A DNA stretch of 64,000 nt from Haemaphysalis longicornis (taxonomy: Eukaryota > Arthropoda > Arachnida > Ixodida > Ixodidae), in NCBI GenBank assembly GCA_013339765.2, contig CM023457.1, forward strand, positions 50,989,745-51,053,744. The letters run 5' to 3'. Shown here in pieces: positions 44,258 through 54,252 of this stretch. The notes below the pieces were generated by a model that made no database searches, was not told where the DNA came from, and saw nothing but the letters and a program-made list of their open reading frames with translations. Numbering within the stretch: position 1 is the first letter of the stretch; the number at the start of each line of letters is the position of its first letter. The position numbers and the translations under genes were made by a program.

Positions 44258-45339
44258 TGTAACCTGTGTTGATTGGTGTCTCTTAGGTTGCTTTAGACGA
44301 ATAAGGATCAACTATATCATGGTACGGTCTACAGAATAATCTTGAACATTACCCTGTGGTCTCGTCCACAGAATTTGCTGCACGCCCTGTGTTCATGATC
44401 ATCATCATCCAGTGGTCCACAGAAAAGGCACTGCCATGCGAGAATAACGGCCTCGAAGGTCGCGTTGTGATCCTATAGGAGTGGCTTTCACCGTCAACGT
44501 ATTATCGGCAGTCTGTTAAGAAAGGCATAAATCTTATTTGAAGTCCCTTCTGGGACATTCCTACGGATCGGATAAGAACAGTAGGTCGCAGCATCGTCCA
44601 ACTCGACGTGATTCATACAAAAACCGAGGGAAGAAAGCTCGCTTTTTAATTACAACGAGGGCGATTCCGCAAAGAAGAAAGTTGATTTCGTTACTTGCAA
44701 GAAACGCTGCGTTTTCCCGCCAGTCGATAAATCAGTAATTGATGCACACAGCCACGACCCTACGCGGGGCGTTAATAGGTCACTGTTCATACGCGTTCGC
44801 TCAGTAAAGTTACAGAAAATAAAATTAAGTAATGCGCAGTTTCGAAAGCAATAGATCCCATGGCAACGTAATGTTGTTCGCTGTACAAGCCTAAGGCACA
44901 CAACACGCCTTTGACAGGAAAGAGGCTTCCGAAATTCTTGCAAACTAATGGGGTCGGGCCAGAGGGGCTGACAAAGCGAGTACAAACAAAACAGCTAAAC
45001 AAATCATTACAGCACTAAACATCGGACACCTTTTGTTGGCACACGGATGGCGTGGCAGTTGGATAAGCTAAAGAACCCTATTGCGATAGTAACTTGCGCA
45101 TGGGACACCATCTCTTCGTCAACACTCGACATTGGAACAGGGCCACACGTCAAGGCTCTAGGACCAGTCCACATCACCATTAGCCGTTCGTGCATTGTTC
45201 CGACTATAAAGCAAATGTATATTCAACTAACATTGAGCAATTCAAGGAAAAAAACGAAGTTGTCCACAAGTGAGCCCATCTCGCGGTACAACGCGACCGA
45301 CCCAGTTGAGGGCAGCTGCGGCGCCCTGATCACACTGCG
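44258..45339. other. Unassigned; repeated CTGTGG-CCACAG palindromes
   Basis: No gene seen before the M13 terminal exon. Words of the type CTGTGGTCTCGTCCACAG recur at 43594, 43632, 44353 and 44411. GAATAACGGCCTSGAARGYCGCG occurs at 43467 and 44441, so the two sides of the palindromic composite share a further duplicated segment. Confidence 0.3.
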
Positions 45340-45572
45340 CTAGATGAAGGGACACCTGTCGATGTTCAGCTTGGTTAGCCCGCGGCATTGGAAGGCTTGG
45401 AAGAACTGGTTGGATGTTTGCGATGGACAGGTGGCAGCGCAGCCGAGGCAGCAGCTGCTTCGCGCCCTCGTGGGTACTGCAAGTGAGCAGGCAGAACCGT
45501 ATAAAGAAGGCCTGGTCATGCTGGCGTCTCTCTCGGGATCGCTGAGTTCGAGCGCGGTACTTGATCCGGTAC
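45340..45572 (-). CDS. M13 peptidase relative, terminal exon D (contains a frameshift)
   Basis: Encodes the C-terminal end of the M13-like protein: YRIKYRA after the acceptor TTGCGCAG|G, then QAFFIRFCLLTCSTHEGA and RLRCHLSIANI. These match the family's 'FF..YC...C' and 'C..P..NM' blocks. Near 45405-45416 the frame must shift by one base. The family-like ending NQFFQAFQCRGLTKL followed by NIDRCPFI and a TAG at 45340-45342 lies in the other frame. Unshifted, the frame runs on to about 45242 with unrelated residues. A second irregular stretch (RARTQRSRERR, where the shifted frame reads ELSDPERDAS) suggests a further pair of indels at about 45525-45555. This could be a decaying gene or assembly errors. 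The intron before this exon is about 10.5 kb and filled with mobile elements. I see no canonical poly(A) signal close downstream. Confidence 0.72.
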
Positions 45573-45751
45573 CTGCGCAAGGGTTGAGTCAGGGGGAGCT
45601 GGTTACGCAGTTACTGGTTCGATGATCGTCTAGTTTGGCGGTGACCTAGTCTGATGATCGATGATGAGGTCAGTGCCCTCATTACTACGAGTTAACTACA
45701 CTCAGCGTGCAAGTACCTACGAGTACGCACCCGTTGGAGTGCATCGTACTA

Positions 45752-46700
45752 CAGTCAAATCTCGTTATTGCGAACCTCAGAATAACGTGTTTTTTTTTTC
45801 AGATTAACGAACATTTTGAAAATCCCCTACCAAATCCCCATCAATTTCCACGTAAAAAATATTTCACTACTATACGAATTTCAGAACACCGATTATTTCA
45901 GAATAACGTATCAAATTTTATTATCCTCATATAAAACAACACTTCAAAATAACGAATTCCGAGCGTACGAAATTACTCGTGTTGGTGTGAACGACGACTA
46001 ATGGTGGGCATGTACAACTATCATCTTCAGCCAAATCAATGCGCATTAGCTCTATCGCCATCGCCTGCGCTTGGGGGGGGGTCTCGCCGCCATGCTAGCG
46101 AGTGGCGGCGAGAAGACAATGAAGAATGCGATGCATGGGATGAAGTCGCAGAAAAGCTCGCCCTGGACGCTGCAGTCACCTTTGAAGATTACGTGCAGTG
46201 CGACGATAAAGCATGCACGTTTGCTGAACTGACGACTGAAGACATCGCCAACACCGTTCGCCGCGATAACGGAACCAGCGACGAGGACGCCGGGAGCGAC
46301 GACGACGTCGCTGAGACAGGGCTCGCAAGCCAAGGCGAAGAAGCCGTGTCTAACGCCGATGTTTTTCAGTGCGTAGCAAAAATGCGCACTTTACTTACTA
46401 GGTGCACCAATGCCACCGAGGCAGTGCACAAGAACGTGGACAACTTCGAATCGTTCGTCTTGCAGCAGTTGAGTGGCACACGTCAGGCAAAGAACTCCGA
46501 GTTCTTCAAATAAACGTGCATCCAGAACCGCGTTAGAGGCTAACGCGATTGTGCACGTGTTGCCAGTAAAGGTAGGTGGATGCTTTTGTTACGTTCACAA
46601 TTTTTACCGCGCACTTTTTATTTTTTCATTCTAACGATTATTCAAAATAACGAACTATTTTTAGCGGTCCCTTGAAATGCATTGTATCGAGATTTGACTT
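45752..46700 (+). mobile_element. Pogo/Tigger-like DNA transposon, internally deleted
   Basis: Terminal inverted repeats CAGTCAAATCTCG (left) and CGAGATTTGACTT (right), with AATAACGAA-rich subterminal sequence on both sides. The flanks are TACTA on each side. It carries only the C-terminal part of a transposase, so it is non-autonomous. It sits in the tandem repeat, in the last intron of the M13-like gene. Confidence 0.82.
46001..46513 (+). pseudogene. C-terminal remnant of a pogo/Tigger-type transposase
   Basis: The 170-codon open frame contains CDAWDEVAEKLALDAAVTFE, DYVQCDDKACTFAELTTED, an acidic serine/aspartate stretch (TSDEDAGSDDDVAE) and FQCVAKMRTLLTRC. This is the region after the DDE catalytic domain in CENP-B-related pogo/Tigger/jerky transposases (FDDYV..D......L.D.EI). 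The DNA-binding and catalytic domains are absent. The frame is intact to a TAA, so the loss of the rest is a deletion, not decay by stops. Confidence 0.78.
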
Positions 46701-47118
46701 TACTAGTATCGCGCGTGAGCACTCGTGAGTACTTGCGGAGTGCATCGTACTGTACTGCCGTGACTACTCGTGGAGAGCATCGTACTAGTATCGTAACTAC
46801 TTGTGGAGTGCACCATACTGGTACCATGAGTACGCACACGTGAGAGATCGTGGAGCTTTGATCGTATTAGTATCGCGAGTACGCACTTGTGAGTATTCGT
46901 GGACGTATTAGTATCGCGAGTACGCACTCGTGAGTACTCACAGAGTACATTGTACTAGTATCGTGATTACGCACGTGTGGGTATTCTTGGTGTACATCTT
47001 AATACGCACTCTGACTACTCGTGGACGTACTTGTAGGAACGTGAACACTCGAAGAGTACATCGTTCTAGTGTAGGCAGCACGCACTCACGATACTAGTAC
47101 GATGCACTCCACGTGTCT

Positions 47119-48019
47119 ATAGAACTTTGTGGAACAGCGTTATTTCACAAATAGTTGCATCTCAAAAGTTACTGAATGTTTTTGCTTGACAGTGAGACCT
47201 TGATTTGCGCCTGTGTGAAACCGTCACGTCTAACTTTATGCGGATCACGCAAAACTGCACGCACGACTAACGGTATGGGCAGCTTCGCGTTCTCGAGTGC
47301 TGTTAGGGGAGCGACAACGTATTGCTACGCGGACACCTCTTCCAAGCGAACAACCTAGCGGGTGGTTCAACAGGGCGTCTCATTCATGTTTATTGTGCCT
47401 CGATACGCGGTGTGTAGTGTAATGGCAGTGATTTTAAGGTACACCTTCCTAGCATGGAAGAAAGAAAGCTTAGACCCGCCATCGACCGGTACGTTGAAAG
47501 AAGGGTGGCGGCAGTCACGCGGCCTTTCATCTTCTCATGTCACAGGCAGCGGCGTCGTAGCAAGGGCGATGAAGGGCTGGCCCACCGAGGCCCAACGTCA
47601 CGCGAGAATTCTGTTATAAAAAGTGGCCGCGTGTCTGCTCCTGCCATTGCAAATGTCGACAAAAGACGATAGTCGACCGGCGCCCCTGGCAAGTAAATCG
47701 CTCCCTTCGCTTTCCTGCTCCCCTGTCATGCTGTTCCTCTCCCGTCTCGTTCCTTCCAAGATAACACGCTAGAGGTTCGCCCAAGTCAATTTAAATTTAC
47801 CGCGTTCCACTGCTACTAGTCGGGTGCCTCGATGCCATACGGCGGAGACGCGCGTGAACCAGGCACCCTACTACAACGTTTACAGAACCACGTTGCCCTA
47901 CTTCACGAGCATTCCAAGCGGAACGTGGAACCTATCTAGTGGAACCTTTCGTTGCTGTCGCCGTTTGATTTCTTAAATGCCGACAGGAGCTGTAGTAGCG
48001 CGGGCAACAGCAGATGGCA
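47119..48019. other. Unassigned
   Basis: Intronic for the M13-like gene. No coding or mobile signature. Confidence 0.25.
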
Positions 48020-48300
48020 GTTTTCTGTAGTTGATGTAGTATTTATTTGCTATCGCAAAAACCAAGCATTTGCGATTTTTTTAAATAAAAGAACACTGCA
48101 AATATCCCTTATGTATGGATTTCCTGCCTTATATTTGCGTAATGTCTTGTTCTTGTTCAGCAATGTTGACAAGTATGAACATTGACACCGGACTTCGGCC
48201 TTTAGATTTGGCTGCGGGTATATAGGACTATTGCGCAGCTTTTGCTTCACTTTGGCCGGCTGGCTGAAGAGAGTCACAGGTAGGCAGACAGACAGACCAA
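48020..48300 (+). repeat. Dispersed repeat, copy 2 (family of 4895-5117)
   Basis: TTTTTTTAAATAAAAGAACAC, TTGTTCAGCAATGTTGACAAG and GGCAGACAGACAGACC correspond to the blocks of the 4.9-kb copy, here with only three CAGA units. Confidence 0.5.
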
Positions 48301-48307
48301 AATTTCT

Positions 48308-48826
48308 GCGTTTAAAGGAGCCATGAAGAGAAAATACAACTTTGTTTAATTTTAACGAACTAGGATTCAGTATCTCACTCAGCTCCATTACAGCCACAAA
48401 ATATGTTTTTTAACGAAAAAAAAGCCTGGAGTATTTATAAACTTTCAAATTTTGCGCCACAGTGACGTGTTATGAGCAAGAATGACGTCATACGGGCCAA
48501 CAAAAAAAAGCATAATTTTCAGTGCTTTAACTGCACGTTAGCATTCAAGTGATGCGGTCAAATGGAACTAGAGGCCCTATTACAGACGTCCAGTCATGTG
48601 TCGTCACGACAGGTCAGTTAGGCGGCCGCCAATCGCACAAAGAAGGTTCCGTGACGTCATAGAAAAGTTGCGGGAAATTGGCTAGGGGGTCGCGACTGCT
48701 TCACACGTTTTCTTTCATATCTCCGTTATTTGTTCGAAGATTGCGATGATATTGGTATCATTGTTATCGGAACTAAGCACTCTTTCTAATAAACCTAACT
48801 TGTATTTTGTCTTCTTGGCTCCTTTG
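48308..48826. mobile_element. MITE related to 33841-34284
   Basis: Ends AAAGGAGCCATGAAGAGAAA and TTTGTCTTCTTGGCTCCTTT are mirror images over about 20 bp. Interior blocks GCGCCACAGTGACG, ACTGCACGTTAGCATTCAA and GGTTCCGTGACGTCA match the 34-kb copy. Confidence 0.72.
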
Positions 48827-49127
48827 AGTAGCCCAAGAAAGACTATCTTGTCTTTAAAACAGGCAGTTATGTCGATATTAAAAAGTGCCTTGGTCTTTGG
48901 CATGGTGATTGGTCAGCTGCGCCAAGTGGTTACGAAAGAGTGGCTTGGTCAAGGAAAGCTACGCGTTGTCTTGACATCCCGTTTGAGCATTACCGAGAAA
49001 ACACAAAGTATTGGAACGAAAGAGCACGCGATATGCGCATGCAAACGGAAAGATGGGACGAGTGGAACATGTCGACTTTTGCTCGAGCAACCGTATGCAA
49101 TGTGTTTGCTGTATCGAAGCTATGCTA

Positions 49128-49486
49128 CTATTATGAGCAATATGAAAGGGAACACAGGAACGCATAGAAAACACCCTCAGACCAAGCTATGGGTGATACG
49201 CAGCGGCCGCCGTCGGAAACAAAGGGGAAACGGGGACGCTGTTCTAACAACTGTCCCCATTCCCGCCGTGCGTCTTATCAGCTGTCCGACGATGCCATAT
49301 TGCGGCTAAATGACGTAGGCTGCTGCTTTGTAGAAATGCCAGCGCGGTGGGAGTGCCAACAGTTAGTGGAAGAGCGTCCTCCTTTCCCCCTTTGTTTTTC
49401 ACTGCACCATCCGCGTATCGCTCCGAGTCCGTTTCGAGGCTGTATGCCACGCGTTCCTGTGTTCCCTTTCGTATTGCTTATAATAG
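49128..49486. mobile_element. Tc1/mariner-type MITE with TA target duplication
   Basis: CTATTATGAGCAATATGAAA then GGGAACACAGGAACGC at the left is mirrored by GCGTTCCTGTGTTCCC then TTTCGTATTGCTTATAATAG at the right; the arms are about 40 bp. It is flanked by TA on both sides. Excising it with one TA restores GCTATGC-TA-CGTCATG and the LINE reading LCYVMQ. Total 359 bp, no transposase. Confidence 0.88.
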
Positions 49487-49594
49487 TACGTCATGCAAGC
49501 ATTGCGCTGTTCCAGGTTCAACATGGAGAGATTTAATCGGATTTTTGCAGTGTTTGTTGGCATTCCCAGTTCAAGAGGACGAGTCTAAGCAATA

Positions 49595-49722
49595 GAGAGC
49601 AGGCCTTGGGTAGCTCTTGCCTCGTGGATCAACGGACCCTGACGCAACTGGCACTACAGGTCGCTTCGGCCATTTGGCTGAGGCCAACCACCCAACCTGA
49701 ACCCGGTGTCTCACCAATAAAG

Positions 49723-49770
<48 letters not shown>
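49595..49770 (+). mobile_element. CT-tailed retroposon with 8-bp target-site duplication
   Basis: AAGCAATA occurs at 49587-49594 and again at 49771-49778. Between them lies non-coding sequence ending CACCAATAAAGTGTTT and a CT run of about 57 bases. It interrupts the LINE frame at LSN|IF. It is a 5'-truncated retroposon copy whose tail is (CT)n. Confidence 0.85.
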
Positions 49771-51066
49771 AAGCAATATTTTTAGGCAGCTCCAAGGGGG
49801 TGGTATAGCACTGCCCCATTTATCCACTCGACAGCTTGTACAGCGTTTTTCCTTTTTAAGAGACCAGTCTTAATTGCTTTACCTAATTCTGTTGTGTTTA
49901 CAGTTCAAGGAACACGCACGAATGTCAGTTGCTGTCTTCGTAAAGTCGGTTTTGCATACCGGCTTCTGAGTGGTTGTTTTCCTCGTGATTTTCTGTTTTC
50001 GGTAACCCGCGAGAAATTGTGTAAAGTCTTAACTGAATATTTGTTTGCTGAGCCGCTGTATAGGACTCGTTTACGGGCTGGCCCAGGTCAAGGTGTTTTA
50101 AAACGAGTCGAGAAAATGCCAGTACCAGGAGGAGTAAGAATTCTCTTACAAGCTGCGCGCAGAAACGCTTGGTTACTCGGTGCAAAGCAAAGATGTTTTC
50201 CTGCGATGGGGTGATGATTGTTTCCTGTGCAAGAAACCAGAAAGTGCAGAACACATTTTCCTACACTGTTTGGATGCCGTCTTTCTTTTGGGACGTCCTC
50301 CACCGTACTCTTAAAAAAAAAGACCTTCCTCTCACATCCCATGGATCTCGGTATCTATCTATCGCGTCTGAAACTGTACCGTACGATTTTTACCGCTTAC
50401 AACGAAGTGTCGCCTATAACGAAGCCAGTTTTCCGTAAGGTAGTGTCTATTATTCCAGCAACCGTGAGAATTACCGTCAGACATTTCTCACCGCAGTCGC
50501 CTCTCATTGGCTAAGCACGCTACCCGTAGATTCTATGGGATGAATATTCCCTAAAAAGCCGTGTTTGCATTCTGGTGCTTCCACACCTTAACTCCAGCCC
50601 GAGCAGGCGGTACAGCCAACGTAATTCGGAAAAACCCTTTCTTCAAAATTGTCGACTGCGAACTGGCGCAGAACGGGCGTTTTTGCATTGTGGACGTCCT
50701 CGTGGCGAGAGAGATGGTGCGTTTTGTGTGTATTTATGCCCCCAATGAGGCAGCAGCTCGCTCCGATCTTTTAACCGCTCGACGGCCTTAACTTCTGTGT
50801 GTGTGTCTGGGGTAGTTTCTTTGGGGGCGACTTCAACTGTGTGTTGGGGGCGAATGACCGAGCAGGGAGTGGCGGTGGCGTCGACGCATCGTCCCGTGTA
50901 TTGAGTGCAGTCTTACGGGACAGCGACCTGTCCGATGTGGCCTTGGGGTGCAGCTGGCCAACCAAACGCTACACACGCTGGCAGGGCTCGTCCCATGTGC
51001 GTCTGGATCGTATTTACGTCTCGGGAGACGGCGTCTGAATACACCGTCACTCCCATTTCGTTTTAT

Positions 51067-51305
51067 GGGCGAAGCACCTTAGGACCTCGCTTTGTCCGGT
51101 GCTTGGCGTCCGTGTACACAGTGTTGCGCATGCGCGAGGAGCATTGGATTGGATTGGATTGAAATTAATTGGATTGGATTGTATCGGATTGGATTGGATT
51201 GGAATTGTATATGCTGTACACACACGGTGTCACTCATTTACATGCGCGAGTGGGCAATGCCACGGGTGATTTACGGTAAGAACGATCCCCAGTGTTTCGC
51301 CCACT
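51067..51305. mobile_element. AATCC-type element inserted in the LINE endonuclease
   Basis: TTATGGGCGAAGCACCTTAG at the left is mirrored by CCAGTGTTTCGCCCA at the right. The interior has GGATT units (51147-51205) and GCGCATGCGCGAGGAGC, as in the 26-kb and 41-44 kb elements. It separates RLDRIYVS from SDHGLV of the LINE. Confidence 0.65.
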
Positions 51306-51397
51306 CGTCATGATTCACTTCGTGGAGATGCGTGAATTTTTTTGTTCTGACCACGGCCTTGTAACATGCACAGTGGCCTTCGAGACATACAGTGCAA

Positions 51398-51515
51398 CAT
51401 AGCCGACGAGTAACGCGCAAAAATACAGAGACACGCGCTGTTGTCCTCCTTTCGTCCCTTGTGTACTTTTTGTGTGTTACTCGTCAGCTATTTTGCGTGT
51501 TACTCGTCAGCCAGA
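51398..51515. mobile_element. Small hairpin element (GACGAGTAACRCGCAAAAT)
   Basis: GCCGACGAGTAACGCGCAAA at 51401 is mirrored by TTTTGCGTGTTACTCGTCAG at 51491. A third partial copy of the arm (TTTTTGTGTGTTACTCGTCAG) lies at 51468. About 115 bp, nested in the same LINE. Confidence 0.65.
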
Positions 51516-54252
51516 AGTCCGCATTAATCAGATACAGTGCAAAGCAAAACTCTGGTACGCGATGGCTGATGAATTCCACTGTGCTTAAAAATGAGACATT
51601 CATCGAAAAGGTTCAAAGGGAAATCGAGGCACTGCGGTCGGGAACTATTGGCGTGGAAAAGTGGGACACTTTCAAAGCAGAGATAAAAAGTTTTACAATC
51701 ACTAAGGGTGCGAGGAGGCCGCCCGCAAAAAAGAAAAGAGGCGCCGCCTTACCGAGACCATCTGCGCGCTCATTGAGGCACACGAAAAGAGGCCAGGGGA
51801 GTTTAGAGAGGACATACGTTTAATTAAAGAAGAGCTCCGGGGAGAGCTGGAAAAAGGTTTCAGGGGTGCTCTGGTACGGAGCAGGGAACAAAGGGTAGAG
51901 TTTGAAGCAAGGCCGTCGAAGCTTTTTGCAGCCTTCGAAAGGGAGCACACGGCGCGCAAAACAATCACGGAGGTCAAGCACCTTGCGGGCATGGCAACAG
52001 GCAGAGAGGAAGTAGCTAAAGCCTTCGCGGACTATTACACCGATCTGTTCTCCCTGCGAATGGTCCAAGATACACTCCCAGCAGATGTGCTAAATTAAAT
52101 GCCCAAAATACCCGAAGAAACTAAAGAGGTGATCAACACCCATAGCAGAAGCGGAAAACGAGCGCACCATCAAGAACCTCCCACGAAACAAATCTCCGGG
52201 GCCGGATGGCATCATTTCAGAGTTTTATGTGGCCCTCAGAAAGAAACTGATATCCCATCCTTGCCATGGTTTTTTAAGAGATAAGAAAACAAAAACGCCT
52301 AGCGCCCTCCATGCGCACGAGCCACTTAGCCTTAATCCCAGAAAAAGAATGCACCGATTCCGTACCCGATGTCGCTGATTATCGGCCGATCAGACTCCTC
52401 ACAACAGATTATAAGATCCTCGCCCGAATCCTAGCTGGACGACTGGAGAGCGCACTGAGCGCACCAGACGTGCGGTTTCAAAGGGCGGTCCATCAACTCA
52501 AACCTACATCACATGAGGGCAGCCTGTGAGGCGGCAGGATCAGTCTTTCTACCTCTGGCCGTTGTTCAGCTCGACCTAAGGAAGGCATTTGATCAGGTGG
52601 ACCACAGATTTTTACTTGATCTCCTCCAACACTGCGACATCGAAGAAACAATGATCGCGTGCATCAAAATATGCTACGAGGACATTTCTACCAGCGTTGT
52701 AATAAATAGGGCGGTGGCCACGCTCATAGACATCCTTAGGGCTGTACTCCAGGGCTGCCCCCTGTCGCCCATCTTATTTATACTTTACCTGGAGCCACTG
52801 GACGTATGATCCTTGCATCGAAGGTCATAAATGGCCTCACGCTGGGAAGTGAGGAGCTCCGTGTTCTCGCATACGCCGACGATGTGGCCTCGTTTGCACA
52901 CAAAGATCACAAGTGGGCGAGGTAATCAGGCTAGCGAATCAGTTTTGCCGTTTTTCAGTAGCAGAGCTAAACCTACTTAAGTCGAGGGGAGCCTGCTTGG
53001 GTGAATGGGCCACCTAACCAAGTTGCCTACTTGGAATGGCCTGGGAAGAGATGTCCAGTTACTTGGGTGTCGATCTCAACAAAAGCGCCGCAGTCACAAA
53101 ACGATGGAAACCCAAGCTGTCAGCGGTGGAAAGAAAGCTGCAACCGCGGAGAAACAGACACATCGCTCTATTCACGAAGGCCCATGTATGCAACGCAGTA
53201 GCATACCCCGCGGTGCTGTATGGAGCCCGCATAACAATCATTGACGCAGGCTCCCTGACCAAGCTGCACCCGTCCTGGGCGGTGTTCCTCTGGCGTTCCA
53301 CGTATGAACCCATGCGCCGCTCAAACCTCTTTTGGAGCCTGGAAAGGGGTGGGTTGGGTCTCGTCAACGTGGAGCTCAAACTGACAGTACAGTGACTGCT
53401 GTACTTTCTGGAGCGAAGGGACTCGTTCCTCGGGGCAGCCACGCACAGCCAGACATTTGGCACCGTGGATCGCCAGCACAGCACCTTCCTGCTTCGGCAC
53501 ACGCGCCAACGGATTCTATAAGGAAGTTGCGCCCTGCTCGAGCATCATTTTTCTTGGGAGTACCTATTCAAAGCAAAGCTCAGGAAACTGTACTGGGACC
53601 TCGCGGGGAAGGTCCTGCCGCCCCTTCTCTATCTACAAACCCCAGCTCCTGAAGACGTATGGAATCGGGTAAAAGGACTCCCTGTGATGACAGGTTCAAA
53701 TGACTTTTTCTTCCGCCTCCACATGGGAGTGCTGCCAGAGAAGGCACGTTTGACGCGGGCTGCCTTCCCTGTGGAAAACGGGAAACGGCAGAGCACGTCC
53801 TCATTGAGTGTAACACCACGGCCGTCTTCTGAGACGAGCTGCAGACTGCGTTCACTGAGCGATGGGACCTGTCGTGGTCAGACCTGCGGCGCCTGAGCGC
53901 ACCTACAAGGAAGGGGGCGCTTCGAGACTGCGTGCTGGTTGTCATCGGGCTCCACTGTCTGTGGAGCGCCAGAATAGACGCAGTGGAGGGCGCTAGGAGC
54001 CCCAAGCCTGCCTGGCGGCACTTTACGGCAAAGGATGAATGGATCGTGAGCGCGATGGGGGAACCAGATACCGACACAGACCTTCGCGACTCACTGCAAA
54101 AGGGATGCCAAGCCCTGGAGAAGTTCAAAGCGAAAGAAATTCAACGCTGGCAATGGCTGTGACCATGGGCGTCCGGAAGGGGGGCAAAATTCGGATATTT
54201 TTATGCACTACAAAAAAGCAGCACAGCTTGGTTTGCCCATAATAAAATAACT

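Larger units (their letters stand above)
45690..47118. repeat. About 50-bp degenerate tandem repeat (interrupted by a transposon)
   Basis: Units of the form GTACTAGTATCGTGAGTACG, CACTCGTGAGTACTCGTGG and AGTGCATC run from 46701 to 47080, with a partial unit at 45700-45750 on the far side of the pogo-like insertion. The last unit (47081-47118) is inverted: CACTCACGATACTAGTACGA then TGCACTCCACG. Confidence 0.8.
48890..50515 (+). pseudogene. Tx1/L1-like LINE C-terminal half, carrying two nested insertions
   Basis: FEHYRENTKYWNERARDMRM, TFARATVCNVFAVSKLCY, [insertion], YVMQALRCSRFNMERFNR, IFAVFV, [insertion], NIFRQLQGGGIALPHLST and VQRFSFLRDQS. Next come EYLFAEPLYRTRLRAGPGQG, LCKKPESAEHIFLHC and VLHRTLKKKDLPLTSHG. 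Removing the two insertions restores a continuous LINE order. Stops and frameshifts (for example near 50210) make it dead. It is in the same family as 15813-17440 and 36860-37300. Confidence 0.85.
50560..54252 (+). pseudogene. Tx1/L1-like LINE, long 5'-truncated copy
   Basis: AP-endonuclease domain: FVCIYAPNEAAARSDL (50732), FFGGDFNCVLGAND (50819), HVRLDRIYVSGDG (50997), [insertion], SDHGLV (about 51346). Reverse transcriptase: RNKSPGPDG (52170), DYRPIRLLTTDYKILA (52377), VQLDLRKAFDQVDHRF (52566), QGCPLSPILF (52752), AYADDVASF (52869) and SYLGVDL (53052). C-terminal region: FLWRSTYEPMRRSNLFW (53287) through to KFKAKEIQRWQW and a stop at 54162. A short UTR ends ATAATAAAATAAC. Stops (for example 52096) and several frameshifts inactivate it. 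It lies antisense in the last intron of the M13-like gene. Confidence 0.9.
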
